Assembly (NCBI RefSeq): GCF_001854865.1
Contig: NZ_MDDW01000010.1
Span: 701-5,829 of the forward strand
Direction: 5' to 3'
DNA length: 5,129 bases
From: Rhizobium sp. LCM 4573
GTDB lineage: Bacteria; Pseudomonadota; Alphaproteobacteria; Rhizobiales; Rhizobiaceae
Positions within the stretch are counted from its first letter, which is position 1; every line of letters starts with the position of its first letter. The translations under genes and the position numbers were made by a program. Below are positions 1 through 5,129 of the stretch, in pieces. The notes beneath the pieces were generated by a model. It searched no databases and was not told the origin of the DNA. It saw only the letters and a list, made by a program, of their open reading frames with translations.

Positions 1-1
1 A

Positions 2-109
2 TATGGAATAGACGGGCTGCCTCAGGAATTCGCCACTCGTCCCGCAATCGGGAAACCTTTTTCTTCCAGCGATCTGCAGCGCGCAATCGCGGTCGCCATG
101 GAATTTTGA
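2..109 (+). CDS. Response regulator receiver domain, C-terminal end (5' partial)
   Basis: Only the last 35 codons and a TGA stop are present; the gene enters from the left edge. The tail carries the hallmark end of a CheY-like receiver domain: an I-G-K-P-F motif whose Lys codon is at 53-55 (the invariant Lys that contacts the phosphoryl group), followed by a short Ser-rich turn and a final amphipathic helix (S-D-L-Q-R-A-I-A-V-A-M). The domain ends within a few residues of that helix, so this is either a stand-alone receiver or the last domain of a hybrid kinase. The Asp phosphorylation site lies outside the window. The stop overlaps an ATG (109-111) that opens a 27-codon frame ending at 192. 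That frame has no Shine-Dalgarno and no recognisable family, so I do not call it a gene. The receiver identity rests on a short stretch but the motif is characteristic. Confidence 0.6.
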   Translation, partial: YGIDGLPQEFATRPAIGKPFSSSDLQRAIAVAMEF

Positions 110-192
110 TGACTGCGGCAGAAGAACGGCTGAGGCGCCTGTGTACGAGAGTCGCCATAGGGCAGCGCCGCCGACTGAACTTGTCCCTGTAA

Positions 193-640
193 GCCGCAAC
201 CACCTATAACGTTCGGCAACGACTGTCAGGTATCCCGGGAAAGGAATGCCGGATGTTATGTTGAGAGTAACGACCTGGTGAACTGCCTTCCTTTGGTGCA
301 TCAGTCCCGTGGAATGCAGCCCAGAGAGAATAATTAACCTCGTGTATTACGATCTGCAGACAGCCGGAACATGCCACTGCAAGCTGGTTTCATCTGCATC
401 GCAAAGGTGTAGGAGCGTGGATGGGTTTTTGTTTCTGGGCAGCTGTTTTGCTGCAATTTCAGCGGGATTGTTCCTGATCTACTTCGCTCTCGGAAAACCG
501 ACGCGGAACCCTAACTTCGCCGCGTCGAAGAAGCATTTGGGGGCGCGCCAGGCTGGCCAAATTGCTGCGGCCTCCTCCATCGCGCGGGCTATTCCGACGC
601 AGTTCTCCCCCCGCTTGTGAATTAGCGCCGAAGCGTGACC
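193..640. other. Stretch without a supportable gene
   Basis: About 450 bases between the receiver tail and the integrase region. GC content looks lower and codon periodicity weaker than downstream. A GTG-started frame at 309-620 has one hydrophobic segment that could span a membrane (about residues 40-61, F-L-F-L-G-S to I-Y-F-A-L-G). Its flanks look non-coding, it has no clear ribosome binding site at its start, and it resembles nothing I know. No tRNA, IS end, long repeat or CRISPR-like unit was found on either strand. It may be decayed DNA at an island border. Confidence 0.4.
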
Positions 641-770
641 CTAGCTGGGAACGATTTAGCCTATTAATTCCGTTGATATACTTCGAAGTTGATCGGGATC
701 CGATCAGCGCCGATTGGGACCCAAGCCAATATGGTGATCTTGAAGTTATTTCAATGAGTTAAACCCACAG

Positions 771-1295
771 GTGGTGGGGTCCCCCTTCGGCGCTTATTCA
801 CAATGGCGCGAGCAGCGGCGGGGCTTCTATACCAAATGGGAAGAGGACATGCTGATGGTCGCGCAAGCCCTCACCCGTGCCGAGGTCGGCTGGATCCGGC
901 AGCATCCAGAACTTCTGAGGAATGTCAGGCCGATCGAAGGGCTGATCGCGCCGGAGGAAATCGAATTCGCTTCGCGCGACTGGCACGGCGCCTGCGATGC
1001 ATTCCATCGTCATGCTGCCAATCGCTCCAAGGAAGTCCAGCGGGTCATGCGCGTGCATCGCGATCCGTTCGAGCCGATCATGGTGATCCTGGAGGCGGAC
1101 AGTCCGCTGGCGGAATACCGCAAGATCACCGACGAGATCCTGAAGCGCATGCCGGATGAAGATCGTTATCCGCGACCGGCCGCGGAAGCCGTTCGCTCAT
1201 TCCTGATGCTTCGGCTCGGTTTGCATCTGGGGCTTCGGCAAAAAGAACCTCCGCCAGCTGCGCGTCTGCCCGCGTGGTCATTTTCCGACGCCTGA
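771..1295 (+). pseudogene. Integrase 5' fragment (core-binding region and box I Arg)
   Basis: This piece of 174 codons holds the presumed DNA core-binding region and ends in the start of the catalytic domain. It is helical and rich in charged residues (for example the run around E-L-L-R-N-V-R-P-I-E at residues 43-52 and A-E-Y-R-K-I-T-D-E at 113-121). The catalytic Arg is residue 156 in G-L-R-Q-K. The last 16 or so residues (E-P-P-P-A-A-R onward) are an out-of-frame tail created by the extra A. Codon use is GC-rich and normal for the window up to the lesion, so decay is recent or the shift is technical. The frame is open back to 744 without an ATG, which fits a start further upstream in another frame. 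Confidence 0.65.
1240..1244 (+). other. Frameshift site, run of five A's
   Basis: CGG CAA AAA GAA is read in the first frame; CGG CAA AAG AAC restores the integrase. One A in the run is therefore surplus. It falls directly after the catalytic Arg codon at 1236-1238. Confidence 0.75.
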
Positions 1296-1311
1296 GCGTC
1301 GCCTCGAAGAC

Positions 1312-1857
1312 ATGAAATGCGGCGAGCTACGCTGGAGCGATCGCGAGCGTGGCTGGGAAGTGCTCATCCCATCCGTCGCCTTCAAGAATTCCGGCTCGTC
1401 GTTCTTCGGACAAAAGCCGTTCCGGCTGATCCTGCCGGACTTGCTTGACCTCTACAAATACCTGGAGGCCTATATCGACCGGCATCGCGGTGTGTTGCTC
1501 GGCAGCGCCAAGGACCCCGGCACGTTCTTCGTGAAGACCGTGAAGACGACCAGCTACGACGCGGCCTACGACTCGACAAAGTTTTATGAGGCCTGGAGGA
1601 CGATCATCCAACGCTACGGCATCTATAATCCTTATACCGGTCGCGGCGCCATCAAGGGCCTGCTACCGCATGGGCCGCACAATGTTCGGGACATTCTCGC
1701 AACCCACATCCTGAAGCAGACCGGATCCTACGAGCAAGCAAGCTATGCGATCCAGGATACCCCGGATGTCGTGCAGGAGCACTACGGCCGCTTCCTGCCG
1801 CAAGACAAAGCGGCGCTTGCGGCGCGCATCCTGAATCAGGTTTGGGAAGCCGCCTGA
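1312..1857 (+). pseudogene. Integrase 3' fragment (catalytic domain)
   Basis: This piece of 181 codons carries most of the tyrosine recombinase catalytic domain: a Lys-containing strand near residue 25, the H123-x-x-R126 motif, and Tyr158 followed by 23 residues that end in N-Q-V-W-E-A-A. The position that is usually His/Trp before the Tyr lies in A-I-Q-D-T-P-D-V, so the second box II histidine seems replaced, which is common in this subgroup. An automatic caller may place a gene start at the ATG at 1312, but that Met lies inside the conserved region (L-E-D-M-K-C-G-E-L-R-W when read through) and has no good Shine-Dalgarno. I read it as the second half of the broken gene rather than as an independent protein; without box I Arg it could not catalyse recombination. 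Confidence 0.7.
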
Positions 1858-1867
1858 CCTCGACGTG

Positions 1868-1901
1868 GCAGTGGCGATCCGGTGACCCGCATCGCCACTG
1901 C
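1868..1901. terminator. Inverted repeat after the integrase, possible terminator
   Basis: Perfect 11-bp arms GCAGTGGCGAT (1868-1878) and ATCGCCACTGC (1891-1901) are separated by 12 nt. The repeat begins 10 nt after the integrase stop and 25 bp before the -35 of the antitoxin promoter. The RNA would form a stable stem-loop, but no U-run follows, so intrinsic termination is doubtful. An operator or RNA 3'-end stabiliser is equally possible. Confidence 0.45.
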
Positions 1902-1925
1902 GTCCGATCTGTACGTTTTCAGTTA

Positions 1926-1954
1926 TTGCAGTTACGGCCCATGCGCACTATATT
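1926..1954 (+). promoter_or_regulatory. Predicted promoter of the antitoxin-toxin operon
   Basis: A -35-like TTGCAG (1926-1931) and a -10-like TATATT (1949-1954) stand 17 bp apart, the optimal spacing. Transcription would begin near 1961, giving a short leader that still contains the Shine-Dalgarno AAGGAG at 1962-1967. The -35 matches the consensus at only three of six positions, which suits an autoregulated toxin-antitoxin promoter. Confidence 0.45.
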
Positions 1955-1975
1955 GGCGGTCAAGGAGACTTCACC

Positions 1976-2422
1976 ATGGCCAGCCAGATCGTTCATTTCG
2001 CCGGATTGTCGGATCGCGACCGCAAGTCAGCTTCGCCCTTGCCGAAGCTGACTGCGGGCGACAGGCTGGAACTTCATGTTCGTCATGCAGGTGGCAAGGA
2101 ACAGACGCTCTCGATCCCGCCCACGGCCGCCGCGGCAGTTGAAACGCTTCTGGCGCACATGCTGCGCGGCGAGCGCGTCGCCGTGCTGGCCGAAGACCAG
2201 GAATTAAGCCCGACCGAAGCGTCAGCCATTCTCGGCATCTCGCGTCCACTCGTCGTCCTGCGCATGGACCGGGGCGATCTGCCATTCCGTTATGTGGGCA
2301 AGCACCGCCGCGCTTTGCTCAAGGATGTGCTCGCATTGAAATCCAAGCTCGACACGCGGCAGGCCGCAATGGACGCGCTTGCCGAAGACACCGAGGATCT
2401 GATCCAGACCCATGGCCTCTAA
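1976..2422 (+). CDS. Excisionase-type HTH antitoxin
   Basis: A 148-residue protein, probably the antitoxin that neutralises the PIN toxin encoded next and represses their operon. The start is firm: AAGGAG at 1962-1967 sits 8 nt before the ATG. Residues about 77-120 form an excisionase/MerR-like helix-turn-helix (E-L-S-P-T-E-A-S-A-I-L-G-I-S-R-P, then L-P-F-R-Y-V-G-K-H-R-R and a following helix). This is the arrangement seen in HTH antitoxins paired with PIN_3-type toxins. The first 60 residues may hold a small beta-rich unit plus a helix. The acidic C-terminus (A-L-A-E-D-T-E-D-L) is a plausible toxin-binding tail. Its 3' end overlaps the toxin start by 11 nt, so translation is likely coupled. 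The family is recognised from motifs only; a VapB-like name would be by analogy. Confidence 0.75.
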   Translation: MASQIVHFAGLSDRDRKSASPLPKLTAGDRLELHVRHAGGKEQTLSIPPTAAAAVETLLAHMLRGERVAVLAEDQELSPTEASAILGISRPLVVLRMDRGDLPFRYVGKHRRALLKDVLALKSKLDTRQAAMDALAEDTEDLIQTHGL

Positions 2423-2990
2423 CCCGCCCGTCGCGGTCTATGATGCCTGCGTCCTCTATCCCTTTCATCTGCGCAACGTCCTGATCCAGTGCGCCTTTGA
2501 CGGTCTCGTCGAGGCGCGCTGGACCGACGACATTCATGGCGAGTGGATGCGCAATCTCGCCGCCAACACGCCTGCCTTACCAATAGAGCGTCTGATTGCA
2601 ACGCGGGACAGGATGAAGGCCGTGCTGCCTGAGGCGGACGTGACGAACTACCGCTCCTTGATCACCGACCTCAAACTACCAGATCCCGACGATCGGCATG
2701 TGCTCGCAGCCGCCATCGCCGCAAAAGCCTCCATCATCGTCACCTGGAACCTCAAGGATTTTCCAGCATCAGACCTCCGCCCCTATGGCGTGACCAGTCA
2801 GTCGCCGGATGATTTCTTGACCGATCTCCATGCCGCGTTTCCCGACGCGCTCATTTCCAGTGTCAAACGTGCCCGACTCAATCTGCGCAAGACAACGCCA
2901 TCGGTCGACGCGTTCGTGGACGCGCTTCAGCAAGGCGGATTGAAGACGTTTTCAGAGGTGCTTCGTCGCCACCTCGCCGGGTTGAAGTGA
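2412..2990 (+). CDS. PIN-domain toxin (VapC-like ribonuclease)
   Basis: A 192-residue PIN-domain protein, expected to be a Mg2+-dependent endoribonuclease that cuts tRNA, rRNA or mRNA when freed from its antitoxin. The acidic active site is complete: Asp11 in A-V-Y-D-A-C-V-L-Y-P, Glu44 in H-G-E-W, the Asp cluster 91/93/94 in L-P-D-P-D-D-R-H-V-L-A-A-A, and T-W-N-L-K-D-F at 111-117 (Asn113, Asp116). The pattern fits the PIN_3 group (Pfam PF13470). At 192 residues it is longer than the usual 130-140-residue VapC: residues after about 125 form a helical extension (S-P-D-D-F-L-T-D-L and onward), as in VapC50-like toxins. It starts inside the end of the antitoxin gene, so ribosomes probably pass directly from one to the other. 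No sign of decay. Confidence 0.8.
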   Translation: MASNPPVAVYDACVLYPFHLRNVLIQCAFDGLVEARWTDDIHGEWMRNLAANTPALPIERLIATRDRMKAVLPEADVTNYRSLITDLKLPDPDDRHVLAAAIAAKASIIVTWNLKDFPASDLRPYGVTSQSPDDFLTDLHAAFPDALISSVKRARLNLRKTTPSVDAFVDALQQGGLKTFSEVLRRHLAGLK

Positions 2991-3000
2991 CTGGGCGAGG
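2972..3000. terminator. Weak stem-loop across the toxin stop codon
   Basis: CCTCGCC (2972-2978) and GGCGAGG (2994-3000) can pair around a 15-nt loop that includes the TGA stop. No T-run follows on the plus strand. It sits at the convergent end of the toxin and scpB genes, so it could slow read-through, but the support is modest. Confidence 0.25.
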
Positions 3001-3050
3001 GGACACAGAGCACCACAACCGAAGCATCCTGCACGCACCGGACGGCAAGC

Positions 3051-3731
3051 TTATTCCTCCTCGCTCTCGACCTCAGCCGAAAGCGGCTCATTCTGAACAG
3101 ATTGCCGACTGAGCAGCCCGGTATCCTCGAGCGCTTCGATATCCGGCAGATCACGCAACGTCTCCATGCCGAACGCTGACAGAAAGTGCTTGGTCGTCAC
3201 GTAGGTATAGGGCGCGCCGGGAGTCGGACTGCGCGGTCCCGAGGCGAGGAAGCCGGCGCCACGCAGCGCACCGATCGTGTCGCGGCTGACCTCCTTGCCA
3301 AAAATCTTCGACAGTTCGCCGCGCGTGACCGGCTGGAAATACCCCACCGCCATCAGCACCATCGCCTCGAACTCCGACAGCGCCGCCGCCCCTCCCCGCG
3401 TCGGCCCCGACGAAGCCCGGATCGTCTCGGCGAAGCGCGGCCGCGTTCGGTGCTGCCAGCCGCCGGCGACGGACACGAGCTCGTAGGGGCGGTCGCGCAA
3501 CTCCTCCATGAGGTCGTCGATCAGCAGGTCGATGCTGCAGTCGCGCCCAACGACCCGCGCCAGTGTCTCGCGCGTTACCGGTTCGGCGGAGGCAAAGATC
3601 ACCGCCTCGACCCGCAGCATCCACTCCCGCCAGCGCAGCTCCGGCGGCAGGTCCTCCAGTTCCCGGTCATACAGGACATCGTCCTGGGGAATCTTTTTAG
3701 TGCTGCGGCGTGGCTGCGGCGTCGCGCTCAT
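3051..3731 (-). CDS. scpB: ScpB-like SMC-complex subunit (accessory copy)
   Basis: A 226-residue ScpB-family protein. Chromosomal ScpB dimers bind the kleisin ScpA and regulate the SMC ATPase in chromosome compaction and segregation. Two winged-helix domains are visible: the first at about residues 37-105 (R-V-E-A-V-I-F-A-S-A-E-P-V-T, ending G-G-W-Q-H-R-T-R-P-R-F), the second at about 115-186 (Y-F-Q-P-V-T-R-G-E-L, then Y-T-Y-V-T-T-K-H-F-L-S-A-F-G). The family's closing L-R-D-L-P is at 192-196, followed by an acidic tail (V-E-S-E-E-E). The start at 3731 has GAGG (3740-3743) 8 nt upstream. The frame stays open to 4091, but that part overlaps the upstream gene and looks non-coding. It follows DUF1403 after 10 nt, surely as one operon. 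No scpA or smc is present, which points to an accessory copy with a role tied to the element. Confidence 0.85.
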   Translation of the reverse strand: MSATPQPRRSTKKIPQDDVLYDRELEDLPPELRWREWMLRVEAVIFASAEPVTRETLARVVGRDCSIDLLIDDLMEELRDRPYELVSVAGGWQHRTRPRFAETIRASSGPTRGGAAALSEFEAMVLMAVGYFQPVTRGELSKIFGKEVSRDTIGALRGAGFLASGPRSPTPGAPYTYVTTKHFLSAFGMETLRDLPDIEALEDTGLLSRQSVQNEPLSAEVESEEE

Positions 3732-3741
3732 ACCGGCAGCC

Positions 3742-4695
3742 TCACAACCCATAAATCCGAAACGACGATCGGCCGGAGAGCTCGCGTACCGCACCAAATC
3801 CTTCCAGCCGCTCGAACAGCCGGGTCGTCGCCCAGCGGGACAGGTTGCTGCCGGGCGCCGTCGCCGCCACGGCGTCCTCTTCCAGCAGTCTCTGAATGAC
3901 GGCGCCGGCGCCCTTGGTCCGGACTTTCGGCGCGGCGGCGAGAAGCGCGTCCGCGCGGCGGGCGATCTCGCTCGCCGAACGCAACGCTGCGCCCGTTCCC
4001 TCGACCAGGCCGAGGCAGATAGCGCGGGGAAAACCAGGCTCACCGGGGCGCACCCGTCCCCTGCCCCCGAGCGTCCGGAAGGCTGGACCATAGCGCTCGG
4101 CCATCAGCAGCGGCACGGGGTGGTTCCATTTCAGCAAGGCGGCGATCAGCATGTCGCCAAGCGCCCACGCCAGCGGCTGGGCATCCGGCCGGTCGCTGTA
4201 GACCGCCGAAACGAGCTCTGCCGCGGCAAACGGCGCCGGCCGGCCGGACTGCAATGCGCCGTCGGCATGGTCGACGGCCGCCGCCAACCGGTTGTCCCAG
4301 GCCAGGCCGAGCAGATCTGCCAATTCGGCCACGCCTTTCGAGGAAAAGCCGGGTTTTCGGGTCGCGATCCTTTTGTAGGCCGAAAACACCTTTCCGGCGG
4401 GGCCGGGATCGTCGCCCGCGGCGGTGAGCAAAAGCGCGTCGCGCAACGCATGTTCGTCCTCGGTTCGGCCCATCAGGCGCACGGCGGCCACAGCGCATTT
4501 CAGGGCCTGGCGCGCGCGCCAGCAGCCAGCCCAAGCAGGCTGTGAGCGAACCATATTATCAAGGGATTTCAAAGCGATACCGGCGGCGAAGGCAGCATCT
4601 GCCTCCGTCAGTTCGCGCCCGCGCGGGAGGGCCCAGTCCGGAAGTTTGGCGGACGGTATGGTGGTTGGAGCAGGAGCGACGGTGAGCGAATCCAT
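3742..4695 (-). CDS. DUF1403 family protein
   Basis: A 317-residue mostly helical, Ala/Leu/Arg-rich soluble protein that I recognise as DUF1403, a family of unknown function found mainly in Rhizobiales. Visible landmarks: [15 protein letters not shown] (about 35-49), a short Q-P-A-W-A-G segment, [20 protein letters not shown] (about 81-100), a conserved-looking [13 protein letters not shown] (about 178-190), and a C-terminal unit ([14 protein letters not shown], then [11 protein letters not shown]) that could be a small winged helix. No signal peptide or membrane segment. The ATG at 4695 is the first sensible start but has no clear Shine-Dalgarno. It leads an operon with scpB and is divergent from a recombinase gene, so a role with these partners in element maintenance or recombination is a reasonable inference, not shown by the sequence. 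Confidence 0.8.
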   Translation of the reverse strand: MDSLTVAPAPTTIPSAKLPDWALPRGRELTEADAAFAAGIALKSLDNMVRSQPAWAGCWRARQALKCAVAAVRLMGRTEDEHALRDALLLTAAGDDPGPAGKVFSAYKRIATRKPGFSSKGVAELADLLGLAWDNRLAAAVDHADGALQSGRPAPFAAAELVSAVYSDRPDAQPLAWALGDMLIAALLKWNHPVPLLMAERYGPAFRTLGGRGRVRPGEPGFPRAICLGLVEGTGAALRSASEIARRADALLAAAPKVRTKGAGAVIQRLLEEDAVAATAPGSNLSRWATTRLFERLEGFGAVRELSGRSSFRIYGL

Positions 4696-4716
4696 GGCCG
4701 CGAGGCTACATCATGT

Positions 4717-4753
4717 GTGCGGTTTATGCCAGCCGTTTCGGCCATAACCGCAC
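4717..4753. repeat. Bulged GC-rich hairpin in the divergent gap
   Basis: GTGCGGTT (4717-4724) pairs with AACCGCAC (4746-4753). ATG (4726-4728) pairs with CAT (4743-4745) after a one-T bulge, and GCCG (4732-4735) pairs with CGGC (4739-4742) across a TTT loop after a three-base bulge. All 15 pairs are Watson-Crick. It lies 22 bp upstream of the DUF1403 start and could be an operator, a 5'-leader RNA element of DUF1403, or a folded recombination site. Confidence 0.6.
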
Positions 4754-4769
4754 CGCTTGTCTTCGATAG

Positions 4770-4804
4770 AAAATGACTGATAATCTTGCATTATCATTCA
4801 TTTT
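4770..4804. repeat. AT-rich palindrome upstream of the recombinase
   Basis: Arms of 15 bp, AAAATGACTGATAAT (4770-4784) and ATTATCATTCATTTT (4790-4804), match at 14 of 15 positions around a 5-nt centre CTTGC. Read with a 7-bp spacer (4784-4790), the inner ends are ATAA and TTAT, the layout of Xer-like core sites. It could be a recombinase binding site or an autoregulatory operator. Confidence 0.65.
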
Positions 4805-4814
4805 GCTCATTATA
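4786..4814 (+). promoter_or_regulatory. Predicted recombinase promoter, leaderless or nearly so
   Basis: TTGCAT (4786-4791) and ATTATA (4809-4814) are 17 bp apart. The start point would fall at or within a few bases of the ATG at 4820, leaving no room for a Shine-Dalgarno site. The -35 lies in the centre and right arm of the palindrome, so a protein bound there would block transcription. Confidence 0.35.
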
Positions 4815-4819
4815 GGTAG

Positions 4820-5129
4820 ATGACCCGAATCTTCGACGAAAATAGTGAAAATCACGCTTCGGAGAGCTCCGCGCCGTCTCACAACGCGGTAGGCCCCGCT
4901 GACGTTTCCGCGGCGCAGGCGGCTCCCCGGCTACCCTCCCCTGCCCCGGATACCGGCACTCGCCTGCCGGCGCATCTGCAGGATCTCACTGATCGCGCCC
5001 GCACTTATGTCGAGGCGGCGAGCTCGGCCAACACACGCCGCGCCTACACTTCCGACTGGAAGCATTTTGCCGCTTGGTGCCGGCGCCAGAACCTGTCTCC
5101 CCTGCCCCCGGATCCGCAAGTAGTCGGCC
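4820..5129 (+). CDS. Tyrosine-type site-specific recombinase, N-terminal part (3' partial)
   Basis: The first 103 codons of a tyrosine recombinase that continues past the right edge. Residues 1 to about 48 are a low-complexity Ser/Ala/Pro-rich leader, probably disordered. From about residue 52 the SAM-like, XerC/XerD-type core-binding domain begins: L-Q-D-L-T-D-R-A-R-T-Y-V-E-A, then the signature S-A-N-T-R-R-A-Y-T-S-D-W-K-H-F-A-A-W-C and L-P-P-D-P-Q-V-V. The catalytic domain is outside the window, so activity cannot be judged. The ATG at 4820 is immediately preceded by an in-frame TAG (4817-4819), which rules out any earlier start; there is no good Shine-Dalgarno. It is divergent from the DUF1403-scpB operon, with two dyad elements between them that are candidate targets. 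The domain call is firm from the N-A-N-T-R-R-A-Y type motif; the exact subgroup is not. Confidence 0.85.
   Translation, partial: MTRIFDENSENHASESSAPSHNAVGPADVSAAQAAPRLPSPAPDTGTRLPAHLQDLTDRARTYVEAASSANTRRAYTSDWKHFAAWCRRQNLSPLPPDPQVVG

Larger units (their letters stand above)
771..1857 (+). pseudogene. Tyrosine recombinase / phage-type integrase, frameshifted
   Basis: Two consecutive frames (771-1295 and 1312-1857) rejoin into one protein of about 361 residues if one A is removed from the five-A run at 1240-1244. The repaired reading, Gln-Lys-Asn-Leu-Arg-Gln-Leu after the first catalytic Arg, is what this integrase type normally shows, whereas the unrepaired frame runs into a Pro/Ala-rich tail and stops. 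All main catalytic positions are visible: the box I Arg (1236-1238), a Lys in the beta-hairpin region (V-A-F-K-N), an H-N-V-R motif (His 1678-1680, Arg 1687-1689) and the nucleophile Tyr in E-H-Y-G-R-F (1783-1785). The GTG at 771 has no Shine-Dalgarno, so the true start is probably upstream. Such enzymes integrate and excise mobile DNA by strand exchange through a 3'-phosphotyrosine. As it stands the gene should be inactive unless ribosomes shift +1 or the extra A is a sequencing error. Confidence 0.8.

Noticed and set aside
22..219. Minus-strand open frame of 65 codons
   Set aside because: It lies opposite the receiver-domain tail, which has a recognisable motif; the minus-strand protein resembles nothing known.
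439..454. Small hairpin GCAGC-6 nt-GCTGC
   Set aside because: Five-bp arms without a T-run or gene end nearby; consistent with chance.
309..620. Plus-strand open frame with one hydrophobic segment
   Set aside because: No convincing ribosome binding site, Cys-rich non-typical N-terminus, Ala/Ser/Arg-rich tail and no family; kept only as a note in the gene-poor stretch.
691..705. Short dyad GATCGG-GAT-CCGATC
   Set aside because: Six-bp arms in what may be coding sequence; such dyads occur by chance and no context supports a role.
3186..3899. Plus-strand open frame of 237 codons opposite scpB
   Set aside because: Low-complexity Arg/Pro-rich shadow; scpB on the other strand explains the open frame.
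3732..4091. N-terminal extension of the scpB frame
   Set aside because: It overlaps DUF1403 out of frame, is Arg/Pro-rich, and the Met at 3731 has a proper Shine-Dalgarno.
3508..4545. Long plus-strand open frame of 345 codons opposite DUF1403 and scpB
   Set aside because: It is an antisense shadow of GC-rich genes: Arg/Gly/Ala/Pro-rich, no domain recognised, while the minus-strand frames match known families.

Overview
The window looks like an accessory region, probably a genomic island or plasmid segment, of an alphaproteobacterium. Rhizobiales is the best guess: coding parts are GC-rich with strong third-position G/C, and the DUF1403-ScpB-integrase gene set and the style of the first integrase are, from memory, typical of that order. 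No search was run, so the genus is unknown.

From left to right: bases 2-109 hold the last 35 codons of a response-regulator receiver domain, entering from outside the window. Bases 110 to about 640 are poor in coding signal and less GC-rich. A tyrosine recombinase on the plus strand follows (771-1857, perhaps starting earlier). It is broken by one extra A in a run of five A's (1240-1244), just after its first catalytic Arg codon, and may carry a second lesion (a missing T) near 760. A perfect 11-bp-arm inverted repeat follows its stop. Next, a promoter and a good Shine-Dalgarno site lead into a two-gene operon: an excisionase-type HTH antitoxin (1976-2422) overlapping a PIN-domain toxin by 11 nt (2412-2990).

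The right half is on the minus strand and convergent to the toxin pair. A DUF1403 gene (3742-4695) is followed 10 nt later by an scpB-like gene (3051-3731). Divergent from them, a second tyrosine recombinase starts at 4820 and runs off the window. The 124-bp divergent gap carries two dyad structures: a bulged GC-rich hairpin (4717-4753) and an AT-rich near-perfect palindrome (4770-4804). The palindrome resembles a tyrosine-recombinase core site and overlaps the predicted recombinase promoter, which would give a leaderless or nearly leaderless mRNA.

How the genes fit together (inference): one decayed integrase marks an old insertion event, the antitoxin/toxin pair would stabilise the element, and the DUF1403-ScpB-recombinase module is the most intriguing part. 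It is an SMC-accessory protein without ScpA or Smc beside it, apparently teamed with a recombinase and a protein of unknown function.
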